Positions 34,944-42,737 of a DNA stretch of 62,162 bases are shown one piece after another. This DNA is from Paenibacillus phocaeensis. Lineage in GTDB: Bacteria > Bacillota > Bacilli > Paenibacillales > Paenibacillaceae. The stretch lies in assembly GCF_900021165.1 (NCBI RefSeq), contig NZ_FCOQ01000024.1, positions 27,661-89,822 on the forward strand, read 5' to 3'. The translations under genes were made by a program, and so were the position numbers. The notes under the pieces are model-generated. The model saw nothing but the letters and a program-made list of their open reading frames with translations. It ran no database searches and was not told the origin of the DNA. Numbering within the stretch: the stretch's first letter is position 1; each line of letters begins with the position of its first letter.

Positions 34944-36503
34944 CTAGGGTTTAGTTTGGCCCTCTTCCGGGCGGGATCCTTGCCTCACTTGATTAAGGGG
35001 GCTGATAAATTCAGGCCGTTTTTTGATTTTAGGCCAAGGCAACCGAATGAACACGTCCTTCATATTGGACCAGCTTAGCGGAGCAATCGGCAAGAAATAG
35101 GGAACGCCAAACGATTGAAGCGATACCAGATGCATAAGCACCGGAATCACGCCCGCCAGGATACCGTAAAGGCCAAAAGTCCCCGCCATGAACATCAGGC
35201 CAAAACGGATTAATCGTACGGATGCCGACATGCTGAACGTCGGAATGACGAAGTTGGCAATCGCCGTAAACGACACGATGATGACCATTGCAGCGGAAAC
35301 GAGCCCGGCCTGAACGGCGGCTTGCCCCAACACCAGGGCCCCCACGATGGAGATGGCCGGACCCACTACCCTGGGCATACGTACGCCAGCCTCGCGGATC
35401 ACCTCGAAGGTAATCTCCATCAGCATCGCTTCCAACAACGCCGGAAGCGGCGTCCCTTCCCGCTGAGCCGCAATACTAATCAGCAGCGTGGCGGGGAGCA
35501 TTTCCGGGTGAAACGTAGTCACCGCAATATACAAGGAAGGAAGCAGCATCGCGACAAGGAAGGAAAATAAGCGAATATTCCGCAGGAACGAAGAAATGTC
35601 ATACCTTTGATAATAGTCTTCACTGGATTGGAAGAACTTAAAAAACGTCACCGGACAGACCAGCACGAAGGGACTGCCGTCGATCAGAATGGAGACCTGC
35701 CCTTCCAGGAGCCCCCCGGCTGCAGCATCGGGACGCTCGGTATTCAAAATTGTCGGAAACGGAGTAAACGAACGGTCCTGAATATACTCTTCGATATAAC
35801 CGCTTTCCAGTATACTGTCGGCATCGATAGCATCGAGCCGTTTTAAGACTTCCTCCACCACCGGCGGGTAGGCGATTCCCCGGATATAAGCAACGACAAC
35901 CCGCGTTTGGGTATAGGACCCGATAATGCGGTTTTCAAATCGCAAATCCGGCGTTCGCAACCTCTTACGGAGCAGCGACAGGTTCGTTGACAAATCTTCC
36001 GTAAAGCCCTCCTTCGGCCCGCGAATGACGGTTTGGGAAGACGGTTCCTCGACGGACCGCCGCGCCCCGCCGGGAATGGAAACAACCATTCCACCTGCCG
36101 CCCCGTCGAGGATAATTGCCGTCCCTCCGCCCAACATTCCGGCTAACAATTCGCGTTCGGTACTTGCCAACTTCACGCTTCCCGCGTTCATCGAGTCAGC
36201 CAACCGTTCCGACGAAATCACCGCCCCTCCTGCCTGGATCATGTTTTCGAGGTTGCCCATCAGCTCGCTTAACAGTTTCGGATCAATCAAGTTGTCAATA
36301 TAACTCACAACGACCTTCCCGTCCGCCATCTTGCGGATAATGACATCCGGGCTGTTTCCCAACGCTTCTTGGATCAAAGCGACCGTGCTGGCGAGGGAGT
36401 CTCCCAATGGGCAGGTTGCCGTATCGTTAAGCCCATTTACTACCTTTTCTGATTTGTTTTTTCGGCGGATATGGGGGGAACGATTTCGATTCGAATTTCT
36501 CAT
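34944..36503 (-). CDS. Spore germination receptor A subunit (GerA family)
   Basis: This 519-residue protein has an N-terminal cytosolic domain (about 1-270, including DVIIRKMADGKVVVSYID, SYTQTRVVVAYIRGIA and NTERPDAAAGGLLEGQVSI) and a C-terminal half with about five TM helices (LPSLYIAVTTFHPEMLP, GTPLPALLEAMLMEITFEVIREAGVRMP). I chose the ATG at 36503, as the GTG one codon earlier is only 3 nt from GGAGG. It is the first gene of the operon, behind a clear sigma-G promoter. Confidence 0.94.
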   Translation of the reverse strand: MRNSNRNRSPHIRRKNKSEKVVNGLNDTATCPLGDSLASTVALIQEALGNSPDVIIRKMADGKVVVSYIDNLIDPKLLSELMGNLENMIQAGGAVISSERLADSMNAGSVKLASTERELLAGMLGGGTAIILDGAAGGMVVSIPGGARRSVEEPSSQTVIRGPKEGFTEDLSTNLSLLRKRLRTPDLRFENRIIGSYTQTRVVVAYIRGIAYPPVVEEVLKRLDAIDADSILESGYIEEYIQDRSFTPFPTILNTERPDAAAGGLLEGQVSILIDGSPFVLVCPVTFFKFFQSSEDYYQRYDISSFLRNIRLFSFLVAMLLPSLYIAVTTFHPEMLPATLLISIAAQREGTPLPALLEAMLMEITFEVIREAGVRMPRVVGPAISIVGALVLGQAAVQAGLVSAAMVIIVSFTAIANFVIPTFSMSASVRLIRFGLMFMAGTFGLYGILAGVIPVLMHLVSLQSFGVPYFLPIAPLSWSNMKDVFIRLPWPKIKKRPEFISPLNQVRQGSRPEEGQTKP

Positions 36504-36537
36504 CACGCGCCTCCGGCTCTAAAGCAGTTATAATTTG

Positions 36538-36567
36538 TATTATGTTTCATATCCAAAATTTGTATGC
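36538..36567 (-). promoter_or_regulatory. Sigma-G promoter of the gerA-C-B operon
   Basis: On the minus strand GCATA (36563-36567), an 18-bp spacer and CATAATA (36538-36544) match the forespore sigma-G consensus (GHATR-N18-CATNHTA) exactly. The expected start is about 25 nt before the A-subunit ATG. This fits germinant receptor synthesis in the forespore. Confidence 0.9.
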
Positions 36568-36601
36568 GTCCGGATCGTGCCGTTCGTTCGAAACAACCAT
36601 A

Positions 36602-36636
36602 TAAAAAAGCTCCAGCTATTAGCCGGAGCTTTGCAT
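36602..36636 (-). terminator. Terminator overlapping the end of the MFS gene
   Basis: On the minus strand AAAGCTCCGGCT pairs with AGCTGGAGCTTT and is followed by TTTTTT. The MFS stop codon (36619-36621) lies in the loop, so the hairpin starts within coding sequence. Confidence 0.85.
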
Positions 36637-37905
36637 GTCGTAAGCCTCATCCGCGGGAGTTCCCCGCTTCGCATGGCGGGTGCGGTCTATCAAGCGAATC
36701 AAAATATAGAACGCAAGGAACGCAACCATAAATCCCGCAGAATACCGGTACATCACGGCATAGTTGGTTCCGGAAGCAATTGCCCCCAGAATGACGGCGC
36801 CAACGGCGACGCCAAAATCCATCGAGTTATAAAACATGCTGTTGGCCGCCCCGTATTGTTCAGGCTTGGAAGTTCTCAGCATCCAGGCCTGAATCGTCGG
36901 CTGGATCGCGCCGAAGCCCAGTCCGTACAGCAGGGCCGACAGAATTAACAGGGGCAGCGTGGTTGTATACGACAAGAGCAGCATGCTCGCAATCACGGCA
37001 AGAGCGGCTGGAATCAAGACAGCGCCGTGCCCTCTGGCGTCGAAGAGGCGGCCCGAAACCGGGCGGATCAGAACGACCGTAGCCGCGTTAAACAGGAAGA
37101 ACAATCCAACCTGCTCCAAATGGACAAACTCGCCGAATAAAGCAATGAAACTAAGAAGACCGCTGTAAGTGATCGCCAGGATCATGTTGAGCACCGCAGG
37201 AAATACGAGGCCTCGGTTAAAGGCCGGACGCCCTTTCGCGTTGGCGGCTTCTTCGCCCTGCGGTCGATGCGGGGAGGGTTGCGGCGATTCGGTCCGTTTC
37301 GCCGGCCGAAGCGCCGGAAGCGCCCGGGTCAGCAGCAACAGCGGAAGCATCAGCAGAGCGGCCGCCGTCCCGATCCACGTGAGCGGGCCAAAACCAAACT
37401 CCCGCATGACGTTCAAGCCAATCATCGGCCCGATGGACATCGCCAGGCTGCTGGACAACCCGAAATATCCGATCCCTTCCCCCATCCGCCGGAGCGGAAT
37501 GATGCGCGAGGCAAACGTCGGCAGAAGTGTACTTCCGATGCCGAAGCCGATTCCGTAGACAGCCCGAACCAACAACAGGCCCCCAACCGATCCGGCGGCG
37601 GCGCTGAGTCCCGTTGCAACGACCGCAATGATCAAACCGGCAAACAGCATGAGGGTTGGCGAAATCTTCCGCAGCAGCCACGCCGCCAGGAATCTTGTCA
37701 GGATCGCGGATCCGGCAAATACACTGGTTACAAGGCTCACTTGCAAATCGCTGGCTGCAAACTCGCTTTTGACATAAGACGAAAAGGTCGACAATAACAT
37801 ATGCAAATTCAAAAATAACAAAAAAGCAGAGATCGTTAAGGATATAAACGATCTCGTCCAAAGGCGTTCCGATTCAGGTTGCCGATTCGATTGTGGGGAT
37901 GTCAT
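36619..37905 (-). CDS. Major facilitator superfamily transporter
   Basis: This 428-residue permease has twelve predicted TM helices, a conserved loop motif after TM2 (RFLAAWLLRKISP) and a central cytoplasmic loop (KRTESPQPSPHRPQGEEAANAKG). It is co-transcribed with the MarR regulator; their ATGA overlap couples translation. The pairing suggests drug or toxin efflux under MarR control. The substrate is unknown. Confidence 0.92.
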   Translation of the reverse strand: MTSPQSNRQPESERLWTRSFISLTISAFLLFLNLHMLLSTFSSYVKSEFAASDLQVSLVTSVFAGSAILTRFLAAWLLRKISPTLMLFAGLIIAVVATGLSAAAGSVGGLLLVRAVYGIGFGIGSTLLPTFASRIIPLRRMGEGIGYFGLSSSLAMSIGPMIGLNVMREFGFGPLTWIGTAAALLMLPLLLLTRALPALRPAKRTESPQPSPHRPQGEEAANAKGRPAFNRGLVFPAVLNMILAITYSGLLSFIALFGEFVHLEQVGLFFLFNAATVVLIRPVSGRLFDARGHGAVLIPAALAVIASMLLLSYTTTLPLLILSALLYGLGFGAIQPTIQAWMLRTSKPEQYGAANSMFYNSMDFGVAVGAVILGAIASGTNYAVMYRYSAGFMVAFLAFYILIRLIDRTRHAKRGTPADEAYDMQSSG

Positions 37906-38396
37906 GTATGCACGCTCTCTCCTTCTCCTTGCTTTTCTCTCTCTATCTCACCGGGATGGGCTTCGTTGAGATGGACCTGAATCCGCTCAAGCAACTCCAT
38001 GAGCAGCCCGTACTCTTCCCCGCTCATGATGCGCTTGACTTCTTCGGTCACACTTTGTTCGATCGGCGCGGTTTCGCGTATGAGTTCCTTGCCCCGCTCC
38101 GTGCTGTAGACAATAAAGGATCTGCGATCCTGCTGCCCCGGCTGCTTGTAGACGAGTCCCTTGGCCTCCAAGAGATCGATAATCCGGGTCGTCGTCGGCT
38201 TGTCCTTCCCGGTACGATCCGCGATCTCCTTCTGGATCAAGCCGTTCGCGCGAACGATCTGGTTCAGCACGGACCACTGCTCCGGCGTAATCTCATAACC
38301 CTTGAGCCGGTGCTGAAGCAAAGCGGCGATTTTCCGATAAGCGACGCCCATGATAAACCCCACCGCCAGCTCGCTTTGCGATTGTTCCATCTTCAT
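37902..38396 (-). CDS. MarR family transcriptional regulator
   Basis: This 164-residue winged-helix repressor has recognition region NGLIQKEIADRTGKDKPTTTRIIDLLEAKGL and wing QQDRRSFIVYSTERGKEL. The ATG at 38394-38396 has GGAGGG about 10 nt upstream; an earlier ATG overlaps that site. It is the first gene of an operon with the MFS transporter. Two perfect short palindromes flank the -10 of its promoter, so it probably represses its own operon until a ligand or oxidant releases it. Confidence 0.93.
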   Translation of the reverse strand: MKMEQSQSELAVGFIMGVAYRKIAALLQHRLKGYEITPEQWSVLNQIVRANGLIQKEIADRTGKDKPTTTRIIDLLEAKGLVYKQPGQQDRRSFIVYSTERGKELIRETAPIEQSVTEEVKRIMSGEEYGLLMELLERIQVHLNEAHPGEIEREKQGEGESVHT

Positions 38397-38418
38397 GAGA
38401 ATGTCGCCCTCCATATAG

Positions 38419-38458
38419 TTGTCTTGACAATTATATGTTATCTAACTATTTTCGTCAA
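38419..38458 (-). promoter_or_regulatory. Promoter with two palindromic operators, marR-MFS operon
   Basis: On the minus strand TTGACG (38453-38458) and TATAAT (38430-38435) have a 17-bp spacer. The palindrome GTTAGATAAC (38437-38446) lies in the spacer and TTGTCAAGACAA (38419-38430) abuts the -10. Both are plausible MarR-type sites. Confidence 0.8.
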
Positions 38459-38560
38459 ACCCGCCGGTGTCTATTTTCCGCTTCATTAGGTAATTATCTT
38501 CTCCCTTTTCAAGACAAGGGAATACACTACCCTATACGAAATTGAAGGGGATATTCAATT

Positions 38561-39331
38561 ATGAAATCTTCACAGCACTCACGCCATGTCATCAGCAAAT
38601 GGAAAAAAAACGCGGTTTTAATGCAAAGCCGCGAGCTGCGGGCTTATCTCCCCGAGACATGCCAATTCAGTAAAGAACAACTGCAAAGAATGCTGGCAAA
38701 GTATAAAATGGTCTACGTCAAACCTGTGAACGGCACCTGGGGAAACGGAGTGATGCGGGTCGAATTTAAGCCGAATCAACGGCAAGGAACCTACCAATTT
38801 CAACTGGAGAAAACAGTACGTACCTGCGGCTCCTTCGATGAACTGTATACCTCGATCCGCAAGTATAAGCGGAAAGGCCGCTACCTTGTTCAGCAGGGCA
38901 TCGACCTGCTCAAGTATGACCAGCGCCGGTTCGACCTGCGGGTCATGGTGCAGCGAACCCCTCAGAAGATCTGGAAAACGACCGGCATCATCGGCAGATT
39001 GGCTCATCCGAAGAAGATCGTCACCAACTATCACAGCGACGGACAACTCGTGCCTGTAGAGACGCTGCTTTCCCCTTACCTGAAAGAAGCGCGTCTCAAA
39101 TCATACTTGATCACGCTGCAGAACTTCGGTGAGGACATTGCCAATCACATGAAAATCAGTTTCCCCGGACTGCGCGAACTCGGGGTGGACGTCGCGATCG
39201 ACCAAAAGCTGCGGCCGTGGATTCTGGAGGTCAACACTTCTCCGGACCCGTTCATCTTCCGTAAGCTAAAGGACAAGAACATTTTCCGCAAGATCATGAA
39301 ATATGCCCGGGCTTACGGGAAATACAAATAA
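38561..39331 (+). CDS. YheC/YheD family endospore coat-associated protein (ATP-grasp)
   Basis: This 256-residue ATP-grasp-fold protein begins with a basic N terminus. KYKMVYVKPVNGTWGNGVMRV supplies the nucleotide-binding Lys, and the C-terminal catalytic block is ELGVDVAIDQKLRPWILEVNTSPDP with metal-binding Glu and Asn. B. subtilis YheC and YheD associate with forming spores; the reaction is not known. It is shorter than YheD (about 450). GAAGGGG precedes the ATG. A terminator shared with the glycosyltransferase follows. Confidence 0.9.
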   Translation: MKSSQHSRHVISKWKKNAVLMQSRELRAYLPETCQFSKEQLQRMLAKYKMVYVKPVNGTWGNGVMRVEFKPNQRQGTYQFQLEKTVRTCGSFDELYTSIRKYKRKGRYLVQQGIDLLKYDQRRFDLRVMVQRTPQKIWKTTGIIGRLAHPKKIVTNYHSDGQLVPVETLLSPYLKEARLKSYLITLQNFGEDIANHMKISFPGLRELGVDVAIDQKLRPWILEVNTSPDPFIFRKLKDKNIFRKIMKYARAYGKYK

Positions 39332-39384
39332 ACAAACCGGACGGAGAATGGCAGCCTGAGGCGCCTTCCGTCCGGTTTGTTTCG
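39331..39384. terminator. Bidirectional terminator between coat protein and glycosyltransferase genes
   Basis: AAACAAACCGGACGGA pairs with TTCCGTCCGGTTTGTTT across about 20 nt. Both strands end in T-rich tails, and it lies exactly between two convergent stop codons. Confidence 0.85.
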
Positions 39385-39385
39385 T

Positions 39386-40462
39386 TCATGAACCGAACTG
39401 TCGATAAATCCCCATCAGTTTGCCGGCAGTTTGCTTCCAACTGAAGCGTTCGACGGCATCTTTCCTCGCTTGCCTTGACATTTTGGCAGAGAGATCATGA
39501 TCCCGGGCCAGCTTCAAGATCCATTTGGCATGTTCTTCCGGTTTGGTATATGCATCCACCAGGTAACCGTTCGAACCATGCTTAAGAATCTCGCCGATTC
39601 CGCCGATATTTGAGGCAACAACGGGAAGTCCCGAAGCCATCGCCTCCACGTTCACGAGTCCAAACGCCTCATGTTCCTGCGAAGGACAGGCGAACAGGTC
39701 GGCTGCGCGGAACTTGCGGTGAATCACTTGATGAGGGATTTTTCCAACGAATTTCACCGGTACGCCTTTGGCTCGCGCCAGCCGTTTCAGCTCTCTCAAG
39801 TAACCGGGCCGTCCGCGGCCAATCACCGTTAACTCGATGGCTCCATATTCCCTCCGAGCGATAGCAATCGCCCGAATCAGAACCGGAACGCCTTTGCGCG
39901 GAATTACCCGCCCGGCGAACAGCACGCGGAATCGGCTTCCCGCTCGTCCGGAATCCCCCTCCGGTCTAAAGCGTGCGGTATCCACGCCGAGATGTACGAT
40001 GCGAAGCTTGCCTGCATGGCGGGGAAACCGTGCAGCCAAGGTCGTTCTCAGCGATTCGCTGTTGACGAGGATCAAATCCGCTTTGCCCAGGCTTTCATTC
40101 ACCCGCGATGTCGGTTTAACGAAGGTCAGCGAGTGCAGAAACAGCGTGACTGGGGTATGCGGGAATACGGCTTTGATTTTGGCCATATAGTGCGGGCGAT
40201 TATCCACTTGGATCAGATCGTAACGCCGTCCCTGGATGTAGCGCAACACGGATGCGATATATCGGCTGGGACTGCCGGTTCTTACACGCACGATCCTTAG
40301 TCTGCCCATTCGGCTGATATGCGGCAGGCCCCGGCCTGTTCTGCTGATCAATGTTACGGTGTGGTTCACCGCCAGCTGTTTGGCAATGGCCAGCATGCTA
40401 ATCTCCACGGAACCGCTGCCGGGAACCGGAATTTGCTCGGGCGCCACCATTAATAGGTTCAT
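39386..40462 (-). CDS. Glycosyltransferase family 4 (CotSA-like)
   Basis: This 358-residue GT-B enzyme has an N-terminal acceptor domain and a C-terminal nucleotide-sugar domain (FRVLFAGRVIPRKGVPVLIRA, then the EX7E-type motif E-AFGLVNVEAMASGLPVVAS). The sequence style resembles CotSA, a B. subtilis spore-coat glycosyltransferase, and the convergent neighbour is a coat-associated protein. A spore-surface glycosylation role is therefore plausible but inferred. AAGGAGG precedes the ATG. Confidence 0.88.
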   Translation of the reverse strand: MNLLMVAPEQIPVPGSGSVEISMLAIAKQLAVNHTVTLISRTGRGLPHISRMGRLRIVRVRTGSPSRYIASVLRYIQGRRYDLIQVDNRPHYMAKIKAVFPHTPVTLFLHSLTFVKPTSRVNESLGKADLILVNSESLRTTLAARFPRHAGKLRIVHLGVDTARFRPEGDSGRAGSRFRVLFAGRVIPRKGVPVLIRAIAIARREYGAIELTVIGRGRPGYLRELKRLARAKGVPVKFVGKIPHQVIHRKFRAADLFACPSQEHEAFGLVNVEAMASGLPVVASNIGGIGEILKHGSNGYLVDAYTKPEEHAKWILKLARDHDLSAKMSRQARKDAVERFSWKQTAGKLMGIYRQFGS

Positions 40463-40545
40463 AGGCTCCTCCTTGCACGTATGGCTTACGTCTAATCATC
40501 ATATGCGCAAGGAGAGCCGGCTGCCCGAGGCAACCACCCAAGCTG

Positions 40546-40962
40546 TCAAGTGACGCGAAATGTTCCCGTCCCGAAAGCGCAGATTTCTCCCTGGTCCAGC
40601 CGAGCATACGCCATCGTCGTCACCGATTTGCGTGAGACATGAACCAACTCAGCGGTTACGGTAATTCGCCCCTGGTCGGCTTTGGCCACATAATTCAAAT
40701 TCAGATTTGTCGTAACGACACTCGCCTCCGGCTTGGCAATCATCGCCAGCAGTCCCATCGCCGAATCGATCAACGTCGCATGAACGCCGCCATGAACGAT
40801 GCCGATCAAATTCAGATGATGCGGTCGAATCTCCAAGGTCATGACGACCCTGTGTTCATTCGCTTCCTCTACCTGACATCCGAGGTAATCAACGAACGAG
40901 CCGACCGCAGCTTGATTCCACAGCTCCAGGCGCTGCTGCAGCTCTTCTGAATCCGCTTTCAT
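40546..40962 (-). CDS. PaaI-type hotdog thioesterase
   Basis: This 138-residue hotdog-fold acyl-CoA thioesterase has the PaaI/YbgC-like motif IGIVHGGVHATLIDSAMG (catalytic HGG plus Asp) and VVTTNLNLNYV. It lies 60 nt downstream of the acyl-CoA ligase, in the same direction, so it may belong to the fatty-acid operon and recover CoA from stalled intermediates. TAGGAGG precedes the ATG. Confidence 0.9.
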   Translation of the reverse strand: MKADSEELQQRLELWNQAAVGSFVDYLGCQVEEANEHRVVMTLEIRPHHLNLIGIVHGGVHATLIDSAMGLLAMIAKPEASVVTTNLNLNYVAKADQGRITVTAELVHVSRKSVTTMAYARLDQGEICAFGTGTFRVT

Positions 40963-41022
40963 CTCTTCAACCTCCTATTCTCTCCGCCTTCTCCTCCCGA
41001 CGGTGGATCTCAGGCCCTCCGG

Positions 41023-42711
41023 TTATTTCGCTTGCGGCGGTTGCCGACGTTCCGCTTCCTCCTCGACAAGCTTACGGCGCAGCACTTTGCCGGCTAACGT
41101 CTTGGGAAGATCGTCGCGGAACTCGTATACCTTCGGTACCTTGTAAGCGGCCAGCTTCTCCTTGCACCAGCGCTTGATGGATTCCGCGTCAGGCGAAACG
41201 CCTTCCTTCAATACGATGTACGCCTTGACGGTCTCGCCGCGGTACGGATCGTAAATGCCGGCCACGATCGCCTCCTCCACGTCGGGATGCTCAAACAGCA
41301 CTTCCTCAACCTCACGCGGGTATATGTTATACCCCCCGGCGATAATCAAATCTTTGCGGCGATCCAGGATATAGAAGAAGCCGTCTTCATCCATCCGTCC
41401 CAGGTCGCCGGTCAGCAGCCAGCCTTCGCGCAGCGTCTTGTAGGTTTCCTCCGGACGGTTCCAATACCCCCTCATCACCTGTGGCCCCCGAACGGCAAGC
41501 TCGCCGATTTCGCCAACCGGAACTTCCTCAAGCGTGTCCGGGTGCACGATCATGGCGTCGGTGTCGGGAAAAGGGATGCCGATCGATCCGCTCTTTCGCT
41601 TCTCCCAGATATTGTTGGCGTGGGTGACGGGCGAGGCTTCGGTCAAGCCGTACCCTTCGATCAGCTTCCCTCCGGTCAGCTCCTCGAATCGGCTCTGAAC
41701 CTCGAGCGGAAGCGGAGCCGCCCCACTTACGCACACATTAATGGAGGACAAATCGTACCCCTCGACATCCTTGTGGTTAATGATAGCCACGTACATCGTT
41801 GGCGCACCGGGAAAAACCGTAGGTTTCTTGTGATGGATCGCCTGCAGCACCTGGTGGATGTCAAAACGCGGGAGCAGCAGTAAAGTCCCGCCAAGTGCAA
41901 CGGATTGATTTAATAACACCGTCATGCCGAACACATGAAAAAAAGGCAGCGCAGCCAAATACTTCTCTTTCCCCAATCGGGAACGATAGAACCAGAGCTG
42001 ATTCTGAATCGTATTGGCCACCAGGTTCAGATGCGTCAGCATGACGCCTTTGGCAAAGCCCGTCGTTCCGCCGGTATATTGCAATAAGGCCAAATCCTGC
42101 TCGGGATCAAGGTCAACGCGGCACGGCTCCGGGCTTCCGCCGGCAAGGAACGCCGGAAAGGCGAGCAGCCGGTCGTTATAGTTCAAATGAGCGGCCATCC
42201 CGTCCTTCTTGGCCTTCATCGGATACAACAGGTTCTTGGGAAATGGCAAGTAGTCTTTGATCGAGGTTGCGATGATATAATCCAGCGGGGTGAGCTTCGT
42301 CGCCGTTCTCACCCGCTCGACGAGCGGGTCGAGCGTGACCATGACGCGCGCGCCGGCATCACTCAGCTGATGCTCCAGCTCCCTGGGCATATACAGCGGA
42401 TTCGTCATCACCGCGATGCCGCCCATCAGCAGGGTGCCGTAATAGGCGATCACCGCCTGCGGGCAGTTCGGCAGCATGATGGCGATCCGGTCGCCCTTGC
42501 GAATGCCCAGCTTCCGCAGGGCATTCGCAAACCGGTAGGTCTGATCCATTAGGGCACGATACGTTATTTTCTTTCCCATGAATTCCAGAGCGGTAACTTC
42601 GGGATAACGTTCGGCGGAAAGTTCCAGGAAATGAGCGAGATTTTGCTTTGGATACTCATAGGTGGGCGGTACTTCAGCGGGATAAAACTTCAGCCAAGGT
42701 TTCCTTGTCAT
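41023..42711 (-). CDS. lcfA: Long-chain fatty-acid CoA ligase
   Basis: This 562-residue AMP-forming ligase activates fatty acids to acyl-CoA. P-loop LLQYTGGTTGFAKGVML (about residue 215), GYGLTEASPV, TGDLGRMDEDGFFYILDRRKDLI and the C-terminal catalytic Lys in KTLAGKVLRRKL are all present. The length matches B. subtilis LcfA (560). The ATG at 42709-42711 follows GGGAGG; the longer open frame upstream lacks a ribosome site and overlaps fadE. It is downstream of fadE by 26 nt in the fad operon. Confidence 0.95.
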   Translation of the reverse strand: MTRKPWLKFYPAEVPPTYEYPKQNLAHFLELSAERYPEVTALEFMGKKITYRALMDQTYRFANALRKLGIRKGDRIAIMLPNCPQAVIAYYGTLLMGGIAVMTNPLYMPRELEHQLSDAGARVMVTLDPLVERVRTATKLTPLDYIIATSIKDYLPFPKNLLYPMKAKKDGMAAHLNYNDRLLAFPAFLAGGSPEPCRVDLDPEQDLALLQYTGGTTGFAKGVMLTHLNLVANTIQNQLWFYRSRLGKEKYLAALPFFHVFGMTVLLNQSVALGGTLLLLPRFDIHQVLQAIHHKKPTVFPGAPTMYVAIINHKDVEGYDLSSINVCVSGAAPLPLEVQSRFEELTGGKLIEGYGLTEASPVTHANNIWEKRKSGSIGIPFPDTDAMIVHPDTLEEVPVGEIGELAVRGPQVMRGYWNRPEETYKTLREGWLLTGDLGRMDEDGFFYILDRRKDLIIAGGYNIYPREVEEVLFEHPDVEEAIVAGIYDPYRGETVKAYIVLKEGVSPDAESIKRWCKEKLAAYKVPKVYEFRDDLPKTLAGKVLRRKLVEEEAERRQPPQAK

Positions 42712-42737
42712 ACGCCTGCCTCCCAACCTCGCAAATT

